A program made the position numbers and the translations under genes. A DNA stretch of 64,000 nucleotides from Welwitschia mirabilis (Eukaryota > Gnetophyta > Gnetopsida > Welwitschiales): positions 145,412,305 to 145,476,304 of the forward strand of contig JBOZIK010000001.1 in assembly GCA_051453625.1 (NCBI GenBank). The letters run 5' to 3'. The notes beneath the pieces were generated by a model. That model had not been told where the DNA came from, ran no database searches, and saw nothing but the letters and a program-made list of their open reading frames with translations. This document shows, piece by piece, positions 35,455 to 48,597 of the stretch (the first letter of the stretch is position 1; every line of letters begins with the position of its first letter).

Positions 35455-36792
35455 AAAAATGCATAATAGAAATACCTCACCAAATAATGCGATTCCCAAA
35501 CCTGGGTATGTCCACACACAGAGGATAGCTTTTTCTCACACTTTTAGATAGTATTAACCTACACAAAAATAGTGGTTTTTTGGTGTACCACTAACATTAC
35601 AATAAATGAGAGTTTTCTTACAAGACAACACTCTCTCCCCCTTAAGGGAATAATGGTTTCTAACTTACCAATAATCTTTACCATGAATAAGTGCTCATAG
35701 GCACAACCTTAAATGCACACCCATATAAGAGTCACCTTACACTATGTTTGGTATTCAAAATGGACTTTATAATAACATTAAATAATAAGATAATCCATAA
35801 TGTAAAACCAAAAGTACAACATAATAATAAGCCTGAAGATATTACTGTGATGAAGATTTAAGCTCCTTGATGTTGTTGTTGTTGTCATAAGTATGAATGA
35901 AGAATGCAATAATGAAGATCCAAGAGAAAATGATAATAGGAGTACTAGCTTATTTACAATTATGTCTTAATTCTTCATGAGAAGTGCATTTTACTCATGC
36001 AAGATTTCTTTTGATGTTGATCATTGAGAGTTAATAAATCTTTGTATTTCTAATTGATCAATGAAGTACCAAAAGTTTTTTTTAGATTTCTGACATTGAG
36101 ACTTTATAAGGTTGAAGAAGATCTAACTATTTTAGCTTGAAATGTAGCCATTGATTTTGTAAACATTATGCAATGGATAGTAAATGTCTATGCTTTAGGT
36201 CCGTATCTTTGGTTTTAATCAATGTGAACTTTAATCCAAGATGTCTTGAATTTTATAGATGTCTTTACTCCAAACATCTTTACTTTTGTATACGTCTCTA
36301 TCAAATTTCCTAGATTTTGATAAAATTTGCACTGTAGTATCCTTGGACCTTCATGATCATGAATCTATGAGGTATAAGTTAATTTCTCATTTGAAACATA
36401 AGATATTAGTTGAAAACTAAATTGACTTTATTACCTGTTTTATCTTAGTATAGACATCTTCAGACATGTAGACATCTTCATCTTTGTTAGGATCAACTTT
36501 GAGTTCAGTAATCTTGAATATGATAGATGTATTTTGACCTATAGCTAAATTATAGTACATTCAAGACGTCTTCATATTTTTAAGTGTCTTCACTTGAGAT
36601 GTCTTTAATTTTCTAGACATCTTTAAACAATTTATTTGATAGTTTGAAATTTGATCCTTTTTGTGATATGTTTCTTATGAAGATCCATTATGATCTAGTG
36701 AAAATCAAGTTATGATATTTCTATAATTACCTATCTACATAATGATATAAAATATTTGATAAGTGGAATCATCAAAACTATATTTTCTAACA
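35455..36792 (-). repeat. Minus-strand copia LTR (copy A)
   Basis: The minus strand starts TGTTAGAAAATATAG directly after a polypurine tract, so this is a 3' LTR. It aligns along its whole length with copy B (52285-53505 plus 62100-62312). Its lower end near 35455 is set by where the two copies diverge. Between about 36180 and 36610 it holds many copies of AGATGTCTT or AGACATCTT, short inverted motifs. A TATA-like TTATAAAG (minus) lies near 36105-36112, in the same relative place as in copy B. Confidence 0.75.
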
Positions 36793-37510
36793 ATCTCCCA
36801 CTTTATGATGATGTCCAAAAGTTGACAAATCTCATTAGTGCAAACTTATCTAAATAACTAAAATCTGACATTTTATATTTCAAATAAAAATACATAATTG
36901 ATAGTTGTAATCATCATGATATAAGTTATTTGAAAACAAATAAAATGCATAGATATATACCACTTGAGGAACCAAAAACATTTGATAAACTCTCAATTGA
37001 AATTGAGTTGCATGTTAATACTATATCATAATAAATGTATTCATTGAAATATGCAATCATCATATAAAAGCATTTTAATCAACAAATAATCAAAATATTG
37101 CATAGTCAAACATGTGTTAATTATTTACCAAAACATCTCCCCCTTTTTAAAAAATAAATAAAAGGAATATAGGTCTTAAAGCTTGAGGCTCCCCTTGCAT
37201 ATATGCCTTATTAGGAATTAACTGTTATACTATTAACTATTTTTTGGTAGTCCATGCAGTCAAAGACATCTACAAGTCTTAAAGATGTCTTTCTTAGAGA
37301 CATCTACAAATATGAAGACATCTATAATGAAAGTTCCAGAATTTTCAAAAAGATCTATGACTACTATAAGCATAATGATATCACTTAGAAAAGATAAATA
37401 TTAAGCACATAATTTAATTTTAACTACATCAAATTACATCTAATAATAATCTAAGCTCATAAAATAAATATAATGTAGAGTTGAGAAATTAAAAGATATT
37501 AGCTATTTAA
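36793..37510 (-). other. Post-pol region of copia A with two polypurine tracts
   Basis: On the minus strand ATCATAAAGTGGGAGAT abuts the LTR at 36793-36810, and AAAAAGGGGGAGATGTTT lies at about 37131-37148. 37255-37335 repeats the LTR motif: AGACATCTACAAG, AAGATGTCTTTC, GAGACATCTAC and GAAGACATCTA. No ORF is visible. Confidence 0.6.
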
Positions 37511-37618
37511 TTACCTGATTGGGCAAGGAATAATCTTCAAATTCCTACACAACTTTACATATGTTTTAGTACTTAGAGGTTTTGAAAACACATCTACAAG
37601 TTGATCATTGTTGTGGTG
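37511..37618 (-). pseudogene. C-terminal end of copia RNase H
   Basis: The minus strand reads NDQLVDVFSKPLSTKTYVKL and CRNLKIIPCPIR, then a stop at 37511-37513. This is the invariant copia Pol end (family nDQLADIFTKPL). It is open and well preserved over 35 codons. It is cut on the N-terminal side near 37620, where unrelated sequence begins, probably a later insertion. It proves that LTR A belongs to a copia element reading right to left. Confidence 0.8.
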
Positions 37619-37689
37619 CGTATTTGTACAAGCTTTTACATTCGAAGAGATATTATCATTTATAACCAAAATAAATATATTACATAATA

Positions 37690-38690
37690 TATCACACTAG
37701 TATGAGTGGAAGTAGACCCAAAATTCATATTCATGTTGAATACTATGAGATGAGACTCATATTACTTTGCAAAGAAATACTAAGAACTAGAAATAACGAA
37801 TAATGTAAGAAATAAAAGGTATAATGCAAATGCAAGATGCAACTAATCTAGATGAAATGCAAAAATGGAACTAATACTACTTGCTTTCAGCCTTAATAAA
37901 GACTATCCTTGATGATCTATATTACCTAATAAATTATCATAAGATCAAGGGCAATAATAAATTATAAAACTAATTAGAAAATCTGACATGCAAATATGAA
38001 AACAAACAAGGTTTATATTAAGAAAGAGTAAGAAGAATCTTGGTTACAAAATAGCCAGGACTTAATGGAGCATACACAGTCCTCCACTAAGTGCATGTCT
38101 TTCTACAACACTTAAGATGGATCTCCCATCGTTTGATCTCCTATCACAAGAATTTCTGGTGCAAGAAAGATGAGAAGAAGAGTCTAAAAGGGGTCTATTT
38201 ATAAGAACTCATAGCAGAAAAAGATAAGTAGTAGGTGCGGTTAGGTGCGCTCATAAATAAAATGAATGAAATAGTTAAAATTTGCTGTCAGAGTCATTTA
38301 CATATGAGTATCATCTAGACGACAGTACAGATAATAATAAGGACAACAATACATTACAAAGGATGGCTCAGAATGATGACTCAACAGTGATTCAGTAGTG
38401 CACATTAATAGTCGTCATCCTACTTGTCATGGGGATGATAAAGAGGATGATGGTTTTCTTTGATTATTTTCTTGAGGAAAAACCTAGCATTTTTATTAAT
38501 AATCTTTGTTCAAGACTCTATGCATCAGAATATGCATTTTATACATCAAATTTGGGTAAGAATTACACATTTCCTTAGATTTCCTATTGAATCTCGAAAA
38601 TCCTTAGAATTGCACTTAAACTTGTGTAAAAGTCCTACAAAACAACTCATAAAATCCTATCAAATAACCACAAATTGACAGCACAACATA
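37690..38690 (-). repeat. Probable minus-strand gypsy LTR
   Basis: On the minus strand a G-rich GTGAGGGCTA is followed by TGTTGTGCTGTCAATTTGTGG near 38690, a typical gypsy LTR start. Below it lies a TATA box (minus TTATAAATAG, 38195-38204), then a C/T-rich transcribed start. The lower end is not determined, and I have no second LTR, so the extent is tentative. Confidence 0.4.
38195..38204 (-). promoter_or_regulatory. Minus-strand TATA box
   Basis: Plus strand CTATTTATAA gives TTATAAATAG on the minus strand, followed by ACCCCTTTTAG. It lies in the right place for the promoter of the probable gypsy LTR. Confidence 0.5.
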
Positions 38691-41045
38691 GCCCTCACTT
38701 AGCCTTTGTCAGTTCCTAACAAATACTAAGCAAAAAAAACATAATTGTGAGCCAATTTATTTTTCAAAATATAAATCTGGAAAATATAAAATAGGCTCTA
38801 AAAAATATCACATAGATAAATAACAAGTAATGCATAATGTGTATAAAAATTCAAAAATTTTATTTCATGAAAGCTTTGAATTAAGTTAAATTTTTTTTTA
38901 AAATGAGTCATAAAAATGGGTCCCTACCCCTAAAAAATAAAGCAAAGAAAGGAGATAGGAGTAAGAAGTTAGATAAAAGAGAACAACTTTCTAAATGAAG
39001 TGCAAAGCTAAATAATGTTGGATTTGAAAAATAGATATTAATAAAATATTTTAATAGGTAAAGAAAAGAGTGGATAATAAAAATGTTTCATCATAGAAAG
39101 AACATGATAGTGCTTAGAATACTAAAAATCTAAAATTAATACAAAGTTATTAAGAAAACACTTATCTAAGCAATGAATTATCTTTTATTAAAAACTTGAA
39201 CAAGGAAAACATGCTAAGAAAATATGGTAATGACTTTGAAATAACCAACTGAGCTACAAAAAAAAACAAGAAGAATGGCATAAGATAACATAAACAAAAG
39301 ATAGCTCACCAATCTGATATTTTAACCTAATAAAATCCTATAAAAGAAATCATAACATTACTTGATGTGAAAAATTCATAACTTATTATACAAAAATTCC
39401 ATTTGATAAGGTAGGGGTTATGACTATGCTAAAATAAAATGCTTTAAACAATGAATGCTTAGACCAAAGAATTGCTCAAAAATGAACTCACCTACCATCA
39501 TCTCAAAACAAACACCCAAATTTCAAGAAATAAAATAATCATGTTGAAGGACTAAGATCCTACGAAACAAGTAATACCTCTGATGATATCAGAAACATTA
39601 CTGATCCCATAGCCTCAAAGTTTAGTACAACTTTATTATCCATAATAAAAGGAGTGCAACAATAGCCAGAGAAGGAAGAACCCATAAAGCATGGTTAACT
39701 AACTTCCCAATGGAGTTCCCATAGCTACCATATTACACTACTAAAGGCTTCTCTTAGAAATATTTATCCTAATGTACTTATAGCGGGACATCATGGTGAT
39801 CATGTTTTTGAGAGAGTATAAAACATTATGGTCTTTATATCACTCTCTTCTCTTTCTTTTTTTTCCCTTTTTTTAATTGAAAACAAAACAACATTCCACA
39901 TGACCAAATACTCTAAAAGAAAAAGATAAACATTATAAGATTAAGATAGAAAAAAGAACTCTTAAACTCTCTAAGATCTTTTATAATTAGAAAAAATAAA
40001 AAATAAAGCATCTTCCTTCAAATTAAAGTTCATGGACATGTGAATTTCCTAAGATTGAGTGAATCCAATCTTACCACTAAAATGTCCAAGTTAAAAGACT
40101 AATCATAGAAATAAATACATAAGTTAGGTTTGAAAAAAAATGATTAAGTAATGCCATAATAATCATGTAAAACAAAAATCTAAGAGAAAATTCAGATGAT
40201 TTACTCATGTAATTCCAAATTTTTGCCCATTTACTTCCTACAATTCTTAAGCATTCAAGTTAAAAATCTTAACAGAGCCATAAAAATGTATTTTCTCAAA
40301 CTAAAATCATTATTTTATTGATTATCGTCCTACTTATCCTCTAGATGACAAAGAGGACAATACACATAAGAAATAGAAACATAATACAAAAAACTTACAA
40401 AAAAACTTAAAAACTGAAACTAAAAAAGTAGACTTTCATCCACCTGATCATCCAAATGATAGAGGAAACAATAGATTATTATTGCAGAATAGAAAACAGA
40501 AAACACAAATTGCAAATAGAAAAACTAAAAACAGAAAATAGGGACTATCAAAATAGAAAACTAAAAATCAAAAGTATCATAAAAGAAAAAAGAAAATATC
40601 AAGGCAAGTAATCTTTATTTAAAAACCTAAAATCTAACTTATACTTTATTGAAGAACAAAAAAAGAAAGCAAAAGAAAGATGGTCTTAAGAAATGTATAT
40701 TCTTTTAGAAAAATGAGGTCTAAGCCAAATATTTACCAATTGATANNNNNNNNNNNNNNNNNNNNNNNNNNNNNNNNNNNNNNNNNNNNNNNNNNNNNNN
40801 NNNNNNNNNNNNNNNNNNNNNNNNNNNNNNNNNNNNNNNNNNNNNATCTTAAAACAAACACCCAAATCTCAAGAAATGAAATGATCATGTGGAAAGACTA
40901 AGAGTCTAGGAAATAAGCAATGCATCTGATAATACCAAGAACACCACTAATCCCATAGCCTTAAAGTTTAAATACAACTTTATTATCCATGATGAGGAGA
41001 GTGCAACCACAGTTAGAGAATTAAGGACCCATGAAGCATGGCTAA
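38691..41045 (-). other. Noncoding interior of the probable minus-strand gypsy element, with a repeated segment
   Basis: No coding frame is recognised. On the minus strand AGGGGTAGGGACCC occurs near 38925. 39502-39705 and 40846-41045 are two copies (about 85-90% alike by eye) of the same 200 bases, the second starting right after a 100-N gap (40746-40845). TCATCC / GGATGAT motifs occur both in the LTR (near 38415-38455) and here (near 40325-40470). Confidence 0.4.
40746..40845. other. Assembly gap, 100 N
   Basis: A run of exactly 100 N. The sequence to its right repeats 39502-39705. Confidence 0.95.
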
Positions 41046-41047
41046 CT

Positions 41048-42653
41048 AACCTTTACTTTTATTTGTATATTTTGGATAGTATGTAGATATATTTTCAAAT
41101 AGATTGCAATTAGTAGAAATACAAAGGAGTCAAGTGAAAGTGATATAAGATTAGTTCAAAAATTTGACAAAGACAAAAAACTTTTTTTCATTGCAATTAT
41201 GCCTTCCTTACAGAATTTGCCCAATACATTAAAGCGAGATGATTTAGATATGATTTATGAAGAACAGGATGAGCTAGAAAACACATGTCAAGAACTATAC
41301 CTAGGATGTAAAAAGTTAGCTAAAAAGATAAATGATCTGAACAAGATTATAAAATCTCTTATCAAGGAAAAGGAGGAAATGGAATTAAGATTCAAGAAGA
41401 TCAAATCAAAAAACTATGATCTCACCCTATAGGTAAAAGAGTTATATCATTTTGTTAATAAATTTTCTGATGGTTCTTCCAAATTAGAACAAATGCTTAG
41501 AGTTTCAAAACATGTTGGTGACAAGTCAGGTATTGGATTCATCTCACAAAAATCTCAAAAGTAGTAAAATCAAGTATCATGGAATAGTAAGTTCTTCTCA
41601 AAAGTTACTTGTTATTTCTATGAAAAAATTAGTCATTCAAAACTTTTATGCAATACTAGAAAATTAATATTATTCTCAAACTTAGTAGGTACTTTTCCTT
41701 TTAAATTTATTCCAAAAGGAGTATATCATTTAAGCCTACAAAGACTATATGGGTAAAAGTTAATGATCTTAAGAGTCTTTTAATTCAGACAACTTTCACG
41801 TTTTAAATAGTAGTAGCTGGTATCTGGATAGTGGGTGTTCAAGACATATGATAGAAGACAAATCTAGGTTCAACCAATTAAGCAACTTTGATGGAGAAGA
41901 GGTGACTTTTGATGACAACTAGAAAGCAAAAATAGGAGGCATTGGAAGCATTAATGGAGGTAACCTTCTTAGAATTAATGAAGTTTTGTATGTAAATGTT
42001 TTAAAGCATAATTTATTGAGCATTATTCAAATTTGTAACAAAGGTTACAAGGTAGTCTTTAATAAATCAAAATGTAAAATCTTGCATGGGAAATCTAATG
42101 ATGTAATTCTTAGAACAAGTATAATAGACAATGTATACAACATAGATCAGTTATTTTTTTCATGTTATTTTTCAAATGTTCCTCAAGAGGAGCTTTGGCA
42201 TAAATGATTAGATCATGTTAATTATGGTCAATTAAAAATGATTATTCGTAAAAACATTATGAAAGGTATTCTTAAAATAAATGTAAAAAAAAAAGGTTTA
42301 TGTATTGCATGCCAAAAGGGGAAACAAATAAGGACTTACATAAAATTAAAAACCAGACTTCCATAACTATGCCATTAGAGAGTATCCATATGGATCTGGT
42401 AGATCCTGCTTAAACTTGAAGTCTAGGTGGAAAATGTTATTTTCTCACTATAGTTGATAACTTCTCTAGATATACCCAAGTAGCCTTCTTATCAAACAAG
42501 TCTAAAGAATATAAATGTTGGATTAAGAAATGTAAAAAGATTCAAAATGGAAAAAGATATACCATAAAGAAAATAATAAGTAATCATGGTGGTGAATTTG
42601 AAAACCATTATTTTGAGGAATATTACATTGATAATGGAATTAATCATTAGTTT
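41048..42653 (+). pseudogene. Truncated copia: gag tail, protease, integrase start
   Basis: This 1.6 kb is homologous, base by base, to 55082-56680 of the copia at 53506. It carries the gag tail (open 41199-41432: DDLDMIYEEQDELENTCQEL, LNKIIKSLIKEKEEMELRF, coiled-coil-like) and the protease site SWYLDSGCSRHMIED near 41815-41860, better kept than in its relative. The GAG-pre-integrase segment (open 41986-42207: NVLKHNLLSIIQICNKGYKV) follows, then the zinc domain CIACQKGKQIRT. Homology stops abruptly at about 42653 in the integrase core. There is no LTR on either side. It is a broken fragment. Confidence 0.85.
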
Positions 42654-43539
42654 ACATTGTACTCTTCATTAAGGATAGTATGTAATTAAGGTAATTGAAA
42701 TAAGCCAATGATTTGGAGGCTTCATTGATTTGATTTATACCTTATATTTTTACTCTCTTTAGAGATAAGAGTCACACACTTGGAAAAGACATAGTGATCA
42801 CTTGGATTATTAGGAAAACCTAAACTTAACAAAGATTTTACTTCATCATCTAATGATTTAAAAACCTTGCATTAAAATTTACTACATTAACATAAGTATT
42901 TCTTAACAAAACTACTTTGTTTTCCTTTACAGATGCAATTATTATAGGGTTACCTTTGTCAATTTTATCATATTATTATAGATTCAATAGATAATTTGAC
43001 TTATGGATGTGATCAAAATCACTTTTGAATTAACTATACCTCTTTATCATGGTTTCTTTTTGACATTTTTTTCGTGTCCTTATGAATTAGATAAATTGTT
43101 TGAATTGTGGATATAAGAAAGATCCTTTTAAAATAAATTGTATCATTTCAATTTTTTATTCTTTTCATTTTTTCATCTCAATCTGATAATTTTTATTTAT
43201 ATGGAGCATAAATTCATTGTTTAGTTCTAGATATAAGAAAGATCCTCCTAAAAATTGATTATAGGTTGTAATTTTTCATGTATTATTCCTTTTGTATTAG
43301 ATATTAAAACCTTGAAGGATGAATTTCAAATGCTAGCAGATTTTCTTAGACTAATATTAATAACTAGAATAATGATTAACATATGGATCACTCTTTAGGA
43401 TGATTAGATCTAGAAACATTGATATGAGGATTTCATGTCTACGATGTTCATATGTGGTTTTGACATTAATTTCTTTGAGAAAGCACATGCTTCTCTTTAA
43501 TATTTAGAGGAAGAAAATGCTTGAGAGGTTAGTGGCAAT
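42654..43539. other. AT-rich stretch, nothing recognised
   Basis: Both strands show only short frames with no family I can name. Confidence 0.4.
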
Positions 43540-44412
43540 AAGTTGATATAAATCATAATAAATTTTATAGCTTCATGGCATATGAAGTCGGTAGATTTCA
43601 GTAAGATCATGCGCACCAACTTCAACACATTATGGACTACATTCTGCTAAAGAATTATTTAGAGTTAATCAATCTCATAACAGGTATGAATAGCTTGCAT
43701 TATAAGAAAGGAAAGATGTAATAAATGATATCATAGATGATTGATATTAATGTAAAGGTTGCTAAAATTCACCCACAGAACCAAGTTTGCGTTCATTACA
43801 TTAACTCAGTTATAGGATATTTAGAAGATCCATCTTTACATAGTTACATTACATCGGTACATGGTAATTGAAAACTATTACAAATGATCTTTAATGCACT
43901 CAATAAGAATCTTATTACCACTAAAGAATAGTTGACCTTTGATAGTGCTTCACCCTCTGAAGCTGCATTCAAAATGTTACATCCTCATGGTGGATCATGT
44001 TCTAATAAACATTCTTCGAGAAGACACCCTCTTAATGTTAAGCATCATGAGAAGGGTAAATCTCCCTAGGAATAGTAATCAACTCCATCTCCTCAGTGCC
44101 ATCAGTCTAAGCCAAACAAGAAATCATATCAAAATAGTGCTACTCTAGAGAAGAACATATAAAAGTGTTTACATTATGGAAGATAAGGTCATAAAAATAA
44201 TTATTTTTAGATTCCTTTAGATAAAATTAAAGCTACTCCTAAAGTCAATACAACTACTAATCATTTTAGTTATTCTAAATCTAATCCCATGTTTCAAAGT
44301 CATGATTTTGTATGTATAAGCAAAAACATACCTTGTGATGAATCTTAAATGCTAAATACTAGTGCAACCAGACATATGACATGTAAGCATGACTATCTGA
44401 TAACCTTATATG
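43540..44412 (+). pseudogene. Second, unrelated copia gag-protease remnant
   Basis: The plus strand reads LITGMNSLHYKKGKDVINDI near 43675-43735 and VCVHYINSVIGYLEDPSLHS near 43790-43850. Next come NALNKNLITTKE and SASPSEAAFKMLHPHG. A zinc-knuckle relic lies near 44165-44210 (KCLHYGR, stop, GHKNNYF: two of the four metal ligands are lost). The protease site reads MLNTSATRHMTCKHDYL (44349-44400), where the family has D-S/T-G-A-T-x-H-M. The catalytic Asp and Gly are gone. It breaks off near 44412 against the repeat that follows. This lineage differs from the Sirevirus-like copies. Confidence 0.7.
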
Positions 44413-44424
44413 TTACAACATGAT

Positions 44425-45960
44425 CTCAGGATGGAATTAAGGAGTGTAAATTTTTAAATTAAGTTAATTAAATAATTAATCATTACAATGGATTAATTAG
44501 GTTGTGACTGAGAGACTTACTCTTAGTTATCCATAGGCTACACCTTAAGAGAACTATATGATGATAACTCACTTGACCAACACCACATACGAACTTAATG
44601 TTATTTAAACATTGCATTTAAGAACATACAAAATAAGTGTGTCTCTTGTGGTTAAGTGGTTGGTTGTACCAACAGCTAAGCAACCATGCCTACGTATCCT
44701 CATCTAGAGGAGTTCTGACCATACATAGTTTTATATTGGATCTCATTCTCATCTTTACCACTATGCATGAGCATATGATAGATTAAGGTGGTCTATATCG
44801 ATGAACATATGAAAAAACATATGCATGAAATAATGTAAGAATAATGCAAGAGCTTAATATGCAACTCAATTAATAGGAGAGCATGATATTAAACAAAATT
44901 AGGATAACACCAAGATATATCATACACAAAAATATATACATATGCATAGTAGCTATATGTAAAAGTATAGGACGCATCCAGTCAAGAACTCTTAAGGTTA
45001 CAACATCTATCTATAATGAGGAATTATAATGCACGAATGATGTTAATACATATGTATATTAGTATAAATCACATATGGATACCCATGTATATATATATAT
45101 ATATAGTGAACCCCCTGGTTTCTTAGCCAAAATATTCATCAGACATATAGAAACTAAGCATGTTAAGAGGTCCCTCATCTTAGTCTATGCTAATGGTAGG
45201 AAAAATATCCATTGATAGCTCTAACAATTAAGCATGTAAAAAGATTCCTTAGATCTCTTCCTCATCTTAGTCTTAGATAATAGGAAAAATAACATTAATA
45301 GTATAAGACTATAGTAAACTCATGCAAAAATATGACTAATGCACAAATATATATTCATGCACACGTGCATGCACACGCGCGCGCATGTACGTGCGCGCGC
45401 ACATACATACACATGCCATTTTGGCAGGGTACCTCACAACTGCTCTTTATAATATGACATAATAAATCAAATAATATCTAAATATATACAATGCTCAAAA
45501 GAAACTAGCCCATGTGCCACTGATTAAATTAGATGTCTGAATAAACTTAACATGATAGATGTTTAAGAATAAGAAAAGCTAATTAAATGCTTAACTATTT
45601 GGATGAGTATCATAGACAAATCACTAACTTTATATCATTTTGTGCATAAGGTAATCAATAAGTACTTAAGATATTTAATTCATATGCATAAATATATAAG
45701 AAAATACATTTAAGGATACATACCTAAAAAGTGTTAAGGCATACTAGAAGTGACTATAATCATTGAGGAATGTGCTAATCCTATATCATTGTATAACTAT
45801 TATATGTATAGATCAATACATTAAATCACAAAAAAACACACACCATCATAGTAGGAAAATACCATAATTGTTCCTTTTATAATGCAAATATAATAAAAAT
45901 AATTCAATAAATTAAAATAGTTATAATGCTAATAAAATCATAATAAGGAGTTTAGTCATA
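44425..45960 (-). repeat. LTR-like repeat, copy 1
   Basis: It matches 50807-52210 in the same order over about 1.4 kb (shared landmarks GGTTGTGACTGAGAGACTTAC-like, CAACAGCTAAGCAACCA, GTACCTCACAAC). Copy 2 is preceded by a minus-strand primer-binding site, so both are probably LTRs of one minus-strand family. Microsatellites sit inside (45357-45416, 45970-46001). Confidence 0.65.
45357..45416. repeat. 60-base perfect purine-pyrimidine alternation, CG/CA rich
   Basis: Every base from 45357 to 45416 alternates purine and pyrimidine, with CGCGCGCG-type and CGTGCGCGCGC cores. This is the classic Z-DNA-prone form. The same place in copy 2 (about 51735-51765) is a plain CA/TA stretch with no CG. 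Confidence 0.9.
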
Positions 45961-45967
45961 TTATGCC

Positions 45968-45969
<2 letters not shown>

Positions 45970-46001
<32 letters not shown>
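45970..46001. repeat. (TA)n microsatellite
   Basis: About 16 uninterrupted TA units. A related TATATG/TATA run lies at 46076-46103, and a shorter AT run at 45088-45106. Confidence 0.95.
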
Positions 46002-46005
<4 letters not shown>

Positions 46006-48301
46006 CTGTTAGTTGTGCTATCATTTTTTTGGTTTAATAACTTAAACTATTCCATTACATATAATCATATTGCATTATATATGTATATGTATATGTATAT
46101 ATAAAACAATGCATTTTTTTCAACATAAGTATAATATTGTAAACATATCATATATAATTAAATTTGTATAATATATCATAATTTTAAAAATAAAACATGT
46201 TTAAGCATGAGAATGTGAACTTTGTGGTAGTCTAACTAGTGATTCCTCGTTCTTCATTTAGGAGGTCATGGTAGTTATACTTTAAGAAAAAGGTACAATT
46301 ACTAAAATGTTGGTTTGATATTCCTCACACCCTCCAATACATTTCATATGTAATAATTAAACATGTCTACCTTTTATAATATATATATGTAATATCATGC
46401 AAATGAAACAATAATAATGATAATATAATACATATGTTTTGTACTTAGTACAATAAGATAATATTAATGGATTAAAAAAACATAACAATAAACAATTAGA
46501 CTACTATATAACTTAAGCATAGTTTCATACTAACTAGAGAAAAATAAATGAGACTAAGATCTATTACTAAAACCATTATATTTCAAGATGAAAGGATAAT
46601 TAAATGATATGAATTCTCAAATAGATGTATGAGATGAATACTTCACAATCACTATCATTATGGAAGTTAAGAATATTACATGTTATCTCTTAAGCATAAG
46701 CATATTGGCTAAATGTTGTAAGGCTTAATAACACCAATATGAATACATTATAAATGCCTTTCTATTCTAATTGAAAGCTCAGAAAAGTGAATTGTTAAGT
46801 AAGGGATTCATTAATAAATTTTATTTCTTATTGTTTATTATATATTTAGGACCTATGAAATTAACTTTCTAATCTTTACTCTTATCCCACAGCTCATTTT
46901 ATGATATCAAATATTTTATAAGGAATTAAAACATATATTTGATATTAAGATTCATGTCCTAGATTATCCATAAGATTCATCCTTCTTATTTTCACAAATT
47001 CCTTTATGATAAGAAGTAAAGGTTTGAATAATATGACTTCATTAAGTACTAACAACAATAAGAATAATAACACTACTCCTAAATCTAAATCTATGAACAT
47101 GCCTTTAATAAGTGTAGAGTTGGGGGGAAAAACCCAAAGTAGAAANNNNNNNNNNNNNNNNNNNNNNNNNNNNNNNNNNNNNNNNNNNNNNNNNNNNNNN
47201 NNNNNNNNNNNNNNNNNNNNNNNNNNNNNNNNNNNNNNNNNNNNNAAACACACATATTATTATTTTAATACTGTCATATGAAAATAATATTGTTCTATAA
47301 AAAGAGCATATATGGCCTTTTGTGATAGGGGTATTAGGTGAACATTATTAATTGTAAATCTAAATAATGCTAGTTTATTCTTATTCCTCTCTTTAGCTTT
47401 ACCATAGATCCATCAAAACATAGTGAATTTATTAAATTATCTAAACCTTCTATTGGGTTTAAGGTATTTTCCACCCTAAGATCATGATTTATATTACTAA
47501 TATTTCATAAATCATTTCTCTTGATCAATGATAAACTCACTCTAAAATCTTAATTAGAAGAACATCTAATCATAATGGCAGCTATAACAGCTATTGCAAA
47601 TCATTTTCTTCCCTATATATCTATAATAGAAATTATAATTTTGTTTTGGTCAAGGGTTTGAGGTGGTATCATCTATTTCCCATTGAGGATATTATGCCCC
47701 ATCTTATGCCATAAGACAATGTAAAGCATTACTTACATGAAATTATTATCAGATATTGTTGAAAGCTATACAAAGGGAGTGAATACTCTTCCTCAAAATA
47801 TGGGTGTTACCTTATCCTAAATTGAAGTATCTCATAGCTAGTACAGAGAGATTATATAATTTAAACATAGGGAAGTTTATTTAATTTCTAGGTTTCTGTG
47901 TACTTTATTATATGTTTATGTTTGAAAACAATTCAAATTAGCATTGGTGTTCATGTTTAATACGTAGACAATTATTGATTCAAGAACAAACCATTTAAGT
48001 TGACTTCTGAGGGGCTAGAGTGATTTGAATTTCAAAGCATGAAAGATTATTTTCATTGTTGTTACATCAAAGGAATAAGACTTTTTTTGTACTAAATTGA
48101 GTGCACCCAACGCTCAAAAGAGAACAAGCCAATTCATAGGCACAAGTATTAAAATCATGCATAGTCTTAAATATTGAAAAATGGATATCATTTGAAGAAA
48201 CCTCAAAAGCTAAAAATATTCAGCATTGTTATAAATTAGACAATAGGATGCCACATTGGAAAGACGAAACATAAATAGCTAAATTTTTCTTAATAGACTT
48301 T
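46002..48301. other. AT-rich stretch, no gene recognised, one gap
   Basis: The left part may still belong to the LTR-like repeat. At 47006-47145 a short plus frame (SLSTNNNKNNNTTPKSKS) is low-complexity and runs into a 100-N gap (47146-47245). 47480-47800 could hold an old coding relic (AITAIANHFLPYISIIEI), not recognised. Confidence 0.4.
47146..47245. other. Assembly gap, 100 N
   Basis: A run of exactly 100 N. Confidence 0.95.
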
Positions 48302-48597
48302 CACATAAATTTTAGAATACATACACACATCTCCTGAATAGAAGTTTACTTGTACTACCGATAGTAGCATAGAGCCACATAAATTTTAGAATACATACAC
48401 ACATCTTCCGAATAGAAGTTTACTTTTAGTACTAAGAGTAGCATAGAGCCACATAAATTTTAGAATACATACACACATCTTCTGAATAGAAGTTCACTTG
48501 CACTACTGAGAGTAGCATAGAGCCACATAAATTTTAGAATACATACACACATCTTCCAAATAGAAGTTTACTAGCACTATTGAGAGTAAGAGAGGGC
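48302..48597. repeat. Minisatellite, four copies of a 74-base unit
   Basis: The unit begins CACATAAATTTTAGAATACA and starts at 48302, 48376, 48450 and 48524, an exact 74-base period. Copies differ at only a few positions, so it is much younger than the decayed elements around it. Confidence 0.95.

Noticed and set aside
41986-42207. 73-codon frame as an independent small gene
   Set aside because: It is the GAG-pre-integrase part of the truncated copia, identical in layout to 55995-56126.
48302-48597. CRISPR-like array
   Set aside because: The 74-base unit repeats whole with no unique spacers; it is a minisatellite in a plant context.
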